From the NCBI GenBank assembly GCA_041725955.1, contig JBGRQE010000043.1, forward strand, positions 1-30,618: a stretch of 30,618 bases of DNA, in the 5' to 3' direction. Under the pieces are notes generated by a model. The model was not told the DNA's origin, made no database searches, and saw only the letters and a list, made by a program, of their open reading frames with translations. Made by a program: the position numbers and the translations under genes. This document shows, in pieces, positions 26,824-30,618 of this stretch (its first letter is position 1; the number at the start of each line of letters is the position of its first letter). Origin of the DNA: JBGRPZ01 sp041725955 (lineage in GTDB: Bacteria > Bacteroidota > Bacteroidia > Bacteroidales > JBGRPZ01).

Positions 26824-26859
26824 AAGGGGACTGCCTATTTGATGGGTAGTCCCTTTTTT
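26824..26859 (+). terminator. Intrinsic terminator of mutA-mutB
   Basis: GGGACTGCC (26827-26835) and GGTAGTCCC (26845-26853) pair over 9 bp with one G-U around a short loop and are followed by six T. It lies 26 bases after the mutB stop. Confidence 0.9.
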
Positions 26860-26891
26860 ATTATCTTCCCCTTTGTTTTATTTATTTATCT

Positions 26892-28079
26892 ATGAAAAAG
26901 TATTCTTTATTATTCGTGTGCTTGCTATGTGTATTTTATTCTATAGCATTGCAAGCAAAAAATGATTCTAAATCTTCAAGATTTAAAATTGACACCTTAA
27001 AGCATTTTACCGTTAAGATGGGTATGAAATATTGGAAATATGCCGGTGTTAGAAAACCTTCGCCTTGTTTCTTTGATAAAGAGCAGTTGAATATTCCATA
27101 TCTAACAAGGGCTATGGATAGTCTTTATGTTTTGCAGATTTCTCGGTCGAATGTTGGGTTGAAAGGAATTAAAATTAAGGGAGATTTATTTGATACTCCA
27201 TTTTATGATCAGGTAATATATCTTCTTCCCAACGAAAAATTTGTGGTTTTAGGAATGGAAGAGAAATACCTGTTCGGATATTTCAATAATCAAGGAGAAC
27301 AGTTGAATAAAAGAAGTGCAAGTGTTTATCGTGATGATGTTGAGATGAGGCCATTTCCTTTGATGTCAATTCCAAACATTATAGACAATAAGCTTTATTT
27401 CAACACTTACAATGTAAAGGGGGAGTCGTCTTATTTTGATGTCCCAACGGGAGTTCAGATTGATTTAGATGGATTTAAAGTACAGAAATCATCTAATATT
27501 TATTATCCCGATAATTATAAGCATCATTATTATTATGATGATCAACTTTACTCTTTTTCTTCTGATTATAATGGAAATCCAATTTGTTCTTTTGCTTTTA
27601 ATGATTCTATTTTCGTATTCCCTAAGAATGGCGATCCGAAGAGATCTATTTATGCAGGTTCTTCGATAGAACATGAATTTATCGACGACGACAAAAGTAA
27701 GCTTCAGGATAGATTTTATATTATGTCGCTTAAATACAAGCCAAAATATAATTCCATTGTCTACGATCCTGTTTCGAAATATTATATAAGAGACTTTGAA
27801 CATCATATGGAGTTTTCTGGAAGGTCGATGAAAAAACCAGATGTAAAGAAAAGAAAACGCTCGTGGATTATTTTGGATAAAGATTTGAATATTGTTGAAG
27901 AGATTACAACCGATCAATATAATCTGCCTTATTTGGGAAATACTTATCCAACAAAAGATGGTTTATGGAGTGTTTACAGATATATTGACCGAAATGAAAT
28001 TGTTTATGAGTTTACTTTGCTTCAATTAAAAGAAGTAAAGAAAGGAGGAATCAAATCATTTTGGAACAATCTGTTTTAA
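26892..28079 (+). CDS. Secreted protein, possible DUF4221 beta-propeller (copy 1)
   Basis: A 395-residue protein with signal peptide MKKYSLLFVCLLCVFYSIA (cleavage after LQA). The mature part is a string of beta strands with recurring YxFxxxGE-like turns, suggesting a propeller: VIYLLPNEKFVVLGM, YLFGYFNNQGEQLNKR, SNIYYPDNYKHHYYYDDQLY, ICSFAFNDSIFVFPKNGD, SWIILDKDLNIVEEITTD. It resembles Bacteroidota DUF4221-type proteins, but I hold this name lightly. It is clearly paralogous to the gene at 29314. The C terminus is Lys-rich (KEVKKGGIKSFWNNLF), unlike the paralogue. It starts only 32 bases after the mutB terminator, with little room for its own promoter. Confidence 0.75.
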   Translation: MKKYSLLFVCLLCVFYSIALQAKNDSKSSRFKIDTLKHFTVKMGMKYWKYAGVRKPSPCFFDKEQLNIPYLTRAMDSLYVLQISRSNVGLKGIKIKGDLFDTPFYDQVIYLLPNEKFVVLGMEEKYLFGYFNNQGEQLNKRSASVYRDDVEMRPFPLMSIPNIIDNKLYFNTYNVKGESSYFDVPTGVQIDLDGFKVQKSSNIYYPDNYKHHYYYDDQLYSFSSDYNGNPICSFAFNDSIFVFPKNGDPKRSIYAGSSIEHEFIDDDKSKLQDRFYIMSLKYKPKYNSIVYDPVSKYYIRDFEHHMEFSGRSMKKPDVKKRKRSWIILDKDLNIVEEITTDQYNLPYLGNTYPTKDGLWSVYRYIDRNEIVYEFTLLQLKEVKKGGIKSFWNNLF

Positions 28080-28621
28080 AATGATCAAAGAACATTTTGG
28101 GGTTTAGGTCCGATTTATCTATTTCATCATATTTATTATATCCTAAGATAGGACATGTTCTTGTCGTATGCTACGACATGCCTTTGTCGTACGCTGCGAC
28201 AGACTCTTGTCGTACACTACGACATACCCCCTGTCGTAGTGTATGTGATATAAACCTAACTTAATCTTTAAATTTTACAATATGTTATTATTAATGAGAA
28301 ATTCAGAATTTATGGTAAAAGATTGAATTTAAAAAAAAATAAAAGGATTGTGTATTGTTCAGGATTAAGCCTTTGGGTTATTGTAAGGGCTTGTCAATGA
28401 TAATGTTTACCTATACATGTAAATGTTTGTTCAACTTGTTTTTTATTTTGGATTGTTTCGGTTGTAGAAGTATGTGAGAAAAAAGTTGGATGAGAGATTT
28501 TTTTAAAATATTGCATAAAATATATAGATATATAAACTAATAATCCATAAATTAACTTTTTATTCTAAGTCAAAAATTGAAAACCTCTATTTGTATTTCG
28601 ATTTTAAAACCTAAACCTATT
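28080..28621. other. Intergenic region with palindrome array
   Basis: No gene supported; short open frames up to 26 codons have no recognisable content. The region holds the 23-bp palindrome array (28141-28248) and an AT-rich leader ending in TTAAAACCTAA about 10 bases before the ATG at 28622. Confidence 0.6.
28141..28248. repeat. Tandem array of five 23-bp palindromic units
   Basis: Units have centres at about 28147, 28170, 28193, 28216 and 28240, so 23, 23, 23 and 24 bases apart. Core arms are TGTCGTA and TACGACA around a three-base centre (TGC, CGC, CAC); links are 6-7 bases. The first unit (TCCTA-AGA-TAGGA) and the last are degenerate. The geometry (7-3-7) equals that of the array at 19506, but the sequence is unrelated. 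Confidence 0.88.
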
Positions 28622-29294
28622 ATGAAGAAATCAATTATCTATTTATTTATTTATTTTGGTGTTTTTTACTATTTCTTGTTCTAAAGAAAAAGGTGGTTCA
28701 ATTCCTGATCCTGATGGAAGAAATGTTTCAGTTTCAAATCTGAAGAAAGAAGATAAACCCGATAAAGGGAATTTTTTTAACCGTTTATGTAAAAAAGTCG
28801 TTATTTTTTTCGAGTGTTTGATCTTGGATGATTTGGCTGGTCAAAATGGGAAATTGTGTCCTGGAGGAATAAATGAAGATGGGTCTTTTTTCTATGTATG
28901 TATACCATTTGATCGTGGTCCATACAATTGTAGAGTTGGGGAGGACCCTCATTTGGCTTGTTGTTTAAACAAGTTAAATAATAATTTGCCAATTATTGGT
29001 TCAAAAAAATTATACAACTTTATTCAAGGAAAAAATATTGATGGAGAAATATTAACAAAAGATGAATTTGGTTCTTATTTGTATGATTCGGATATGGAGG
29101 TTTTTGCAAAAATTTTCTCTTTAGAATTTATTGAAGAAATGGTTAATAATTATGATGTTCAGATTTATTTAAAATTAAAGGGTGATCTAAAGCAATCAGG
29201 GTTAAATAAATTTTCAATCTATTTTAAAGTAGAAGAGGGTCTTGAGACTCAATCAGGTTTTTTGGAATTAAGAACGTCTGTAATTTTTAATTAG
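28622..29294 (+). CDS. Cys-rich lipoprotein, out of frame at an ATTT tract (phase-variable candidate)
   Basis: The coding frame of the mature protein is open from 28656 to 29294, but a TTG start there leaves only seven residues before Cys, too short for a signal peptide. ATG 28622 opens a good signal (MKKSIIYLFIY...) in another frame that stops after 20 codons. Between them lies (ATTT)4. Removing one ATTT joins the frames to MKKSIIYLFILVFFTISC, a perfect lipoprotein signal with lipobox, followed by SKEKGGSIPDPDG and a 222-residue product. The mature part has about ten cysteines, including KLCPGG, FYVCIPFDRGPYNCRVG and ACCLNK, and no family I recognise. It is 19 bases before a paralogue of the 26892 gene. 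A sequencing error or recent pseudogenisation would look the same. Confidence 0.68.
28641..28656 (+). repeat. (ATTT)4 microsatellite inside the signal-peptide codons
   Basis: Four perfect ATTT units directly after seven codons of the 28622 start. The period of four changes reading frame with each unit gained or lost. The current copy number is off-frame for the lipoprotein; three copies would be in-frame. Confidence 0.85.
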
Positions 29295-29313
29295 TAATAT
29301 TAATTAAACGTCG

Positions 29314-30480
29314 ATGAGAAAGTTTTTTGTTGTTGGTTTCATTCTTTTATTGGGAATTGGATTTCCTTTTACAAAGAAAGATTGTAGTGCCAAAGAATTA
29401 AAAATTCAGTTAGATACAATTAAACAATATTCTGTAACTGTAGATGCTGAGTTCGGGAAATATGTTGGGCTAAAAAAATCTTTGTCCAATTATTTTGATG
29501 GCAATACATTTCATATAGCCTCTCTGACTAAATCAATGGATAGTGTTTATATACTGCAAGTTTCAAAAAGTAGCACCAAACTCAAAAAGATAAAGCTTTT
29601 ACAAGAAATTCGTAAAAGTCCATATTATAGTGGAGAAGTCTTTTTGCTTCCTAACAATCGATTTACAGTTCTGGGAATGTCAAAAAAGCCTCAATTTGGC
29701 TTTTATAATTATCAAGGAGAATTATTGGCAAAAAGAGAAGCGGTTGTTAATCGAAATGGCCAAAAGTATAGGCCGTGGGGGATTTGTTCAAATCCTTATA
29801 TCTATAATAATAGAAAGCTCTATTTGCCTACCTACAACTATTATCAAACTTCTGAATATTTTGATTTGCCTGTGGGAATGCAACTTGATTTAGATAAGTA
29901 TAAAGTAAAAAAAACTTCCAATATTTATTTTCCTTCGAATTATAAGGATCATTATTATTATGATAGTCATTTTTTCTTTTATTCATGTGATCAGAAAGAA
30001 AACCCAATTTGTTCTTTTGCATACAATGATTCTGTTTTTGTTTTTCCCAATAAAGGAAAATCCAAGAAGGCCTATTATGCAGGGTCGTCTTTGAAGCATG
30101 AGTTTATAGAAGATGATAAGGAGAAACTTATAGATCGAAATTATGTTTTGTCTTTGCAGTATAAACCTAAATACTATTCTTTTGTCTATGATAGTGTTTC
30201 ACATTGTTATATTAGAGGATACTTACATAAAGTTCAGTATTCAGGATCTACAATAAAAAAACCGAATTTAAAGAACCGGAAAAAATCGTGGATTATTCTA
30301 GATCAAGATTTGAATCTATTGGAAGAATTAACTACTGATGATGTTAATTTGCCTTTTCTAGGTGCTGTTTATCCAACCCAAGACGGTTTGTGGAATATTA
30401 CCAAAACCCAAGAGGAAGATAAAATCATTTTCCATTTTACATTGCTTCGGTTAAGAAAGACGGAAAGTATAGAGTTATAA
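29314..30480 (+). CDS. Secreted protein, possible DUF4221 beta-propeller (copy 2)
   Basis: A 388-residue paralogue of the 26892 gene. Shared anchors include MDSVYILQVSKS, FLLPNNRFTVLGM, TSNIYFPSNYKDHYYYD, NPICSFAYNDSVFVFPNKG, YYAGSSLKHEFIEDDKEKL and SWIILDQDLNLLEELTTD. The signal peptide is MRKFFVVGFILLLGIGFPF. A Cys follows at about 24 (KKDCSAKE), but the preceding residues do not make a lipobox. It begins 19 bases after the lipoprotein stop, so the two are probably co-transcribed. Function unknown. The duplication with a lipoprotein between the copies suggests one locus of interacting surface or periplasmic proteins. Confidence 0.75.
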   Translation: MRKFFVVGFILLLGIGFPFTKKDCSAKELKIQLDTIKQYSVTVDAEFGKYVGLKKSLSNYFDGNTFHIASLTKSMDSVYILQVSKSSTKLKKIKLLQEIRKSPYYSGEVFLLPNNRFTVLGMSKKPQFGFYNYQGELLAKREAVVNRNGQKYRPWGICSNPYIYNNRKLYLPTYNYYQTSEYFDLPVGMQLDLDKYKVKKTSNIYFPSNYKDHYYYDSHFFFYSCDQKENPICSFAYNDSVFVFPNKGKSKKAYYAGSSLKHEFIEDDKEKLIDRNYVLSLQYKPKYYSFVYDSVSHCYIRGYLHKVQYSGSTIKKPNLKNRKKSWIILDQDLNLLEELTTDDVNLPFLGAVYPTQDGLWNITKTQEEDKIIFHFTLLRLRKTESIEL

Positions 30481-30499
30481 TAGATTTTAATTGAAAGGA

Positions 30500-30535
30500 A
30501 AGAAGCTGTCCGAAAAGGGCAGCTTCTTTCTTTTT
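30500..30535 (+). terminator. Intrinsic terminator after the copy-2 gene
   Basis: AAGAAGCTGTCC (30500-30511) and GGGCAGCTTCTT (30517-30528) pair over 12 bp with one G-U and a small GAAAA loop, followed by a T-rich tail. Confidence 0.88.
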
Positions 30536-30541
30536 ATTTCT

Positions 30542-30618
30542 TGTCCCGTCCTAAAATAGCGTTACAGTAAAATTGAAACGTTATGAAATCATCAAGCAAA
30601 GTTGTTTATACCAAGCGA
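30542..30618 (+). mobile_element. Left end of an IS3-like insertion sequence (runs off window)
   Basis: TGTCCCGTCCTAAAATAGCG begins with the 5'-TG and GTCC-type terminal sequence seen at IS3-family ends. About 40 bases further on is the first codon of a transposase-like reading frame. The right end and any target duplication lie outside the window. Confidence 0.6.
30583..30618 (+). CDS. Transposase OrfA, N-terminal fragment (cut by window edge)
   Basis: Twelve codons are visible from ATG 30583: MKSSSKVVYTKR. This resembles the beginning of IS3-family helix-turn-helix OrfA proteins of Bacteroidota. The fragment is too short for a family assignment on its own; the terminal sequence just upstream supports it. 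Confidence 0.5.
   Translation, partial: MKSSSKVVYTKR

Noticed and set aside
28399..28479. 26-codon Cys-containing peptide upstream of the lipoprotein
   Set aside because: No leader pattern, no terminator and no conservation evidence; looks like chance in AT-rich DNA.
28656..28676. TTG start for the Cys-rich lipoprotein
   Set aside because: Only seven residues would precede the lipobox Cys, too short for export; the frame-shifted ATG 28622 supplies the missing signal.

Overview
The window reads as a low-GC chromosome segment of a Bacteroidota bacterium. Evidence: a two-component system of the regulator-propeller/LytTR type, a surface protein with a type IX secretion (T9SS) C-terminal sorting domain, many lipoproteins with a SCKK/TCKK start, TAnnTTTG-like -7 promoter boxes, and a two-subunit methylmalonyl-CoA mutase. 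A marine Marinilabiliales/Marinifilaceae-type organism is possible, but that is a guess.

Layout. Bases 1-73 are the 3' end of a 5S rRNA and its terminator, so an rRNA operon ends here. A minus-strand block follows: a very large BspA-like repeat protein exported by T9SS (543-4823), and upstream of it a LytTR response regulator and its propeller-type sensor kinase (5080-8761). Divergent from the kinase is a tight plus-strand operon (9031-14163): a LolA-like periplasmic carrier, two FtsX-family permeases, a LolD-like ATPase and an outer-membrane barrel. Together they resemble a complete trans-envelope lipid or lipoprotein export route. Next come a stand-alone LytTR protein, an 8-TM MacB-type permease without its own ATPase, and a GPP34 (GOLPH3-like) protein.

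The section 18.2-22.2 kb is accessory in character. It holds an orphan lipoprotein with a Cys- and Gly-rich tail, a 1.2-kb gene desert with a seven-unit tandem palindrome array, a 49-codon gene for a lanthipeptide-like precursor peptide with its own terminator, and a tandem pair of paralogous lipoproteins. Then come the housekeeping genes mutA-mutB (22697-26798).

The last part (26.9-30.5 kb) has two paralogous secreted proteins (possibly DUF4221) flanking a Cys-rich lipoprotein. The lipoprotein's signal peptide is out of frame at an (ATTT)4 tract, and loss of one repeat unit restores a perfect lipoprotein start, so it is a phase-variation candidate. A second palindrome array with different sequence but the same 7-3-7 geometry lies just upstream. 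The window ends in the left end of an IS3-like insertion sequence.

The most unusual items are the orphan precursor peptide, the switchable lipoprotein, the two unrelated arrays built to the same plan, and the Lol-like operon with its own outer-membrane barrel.
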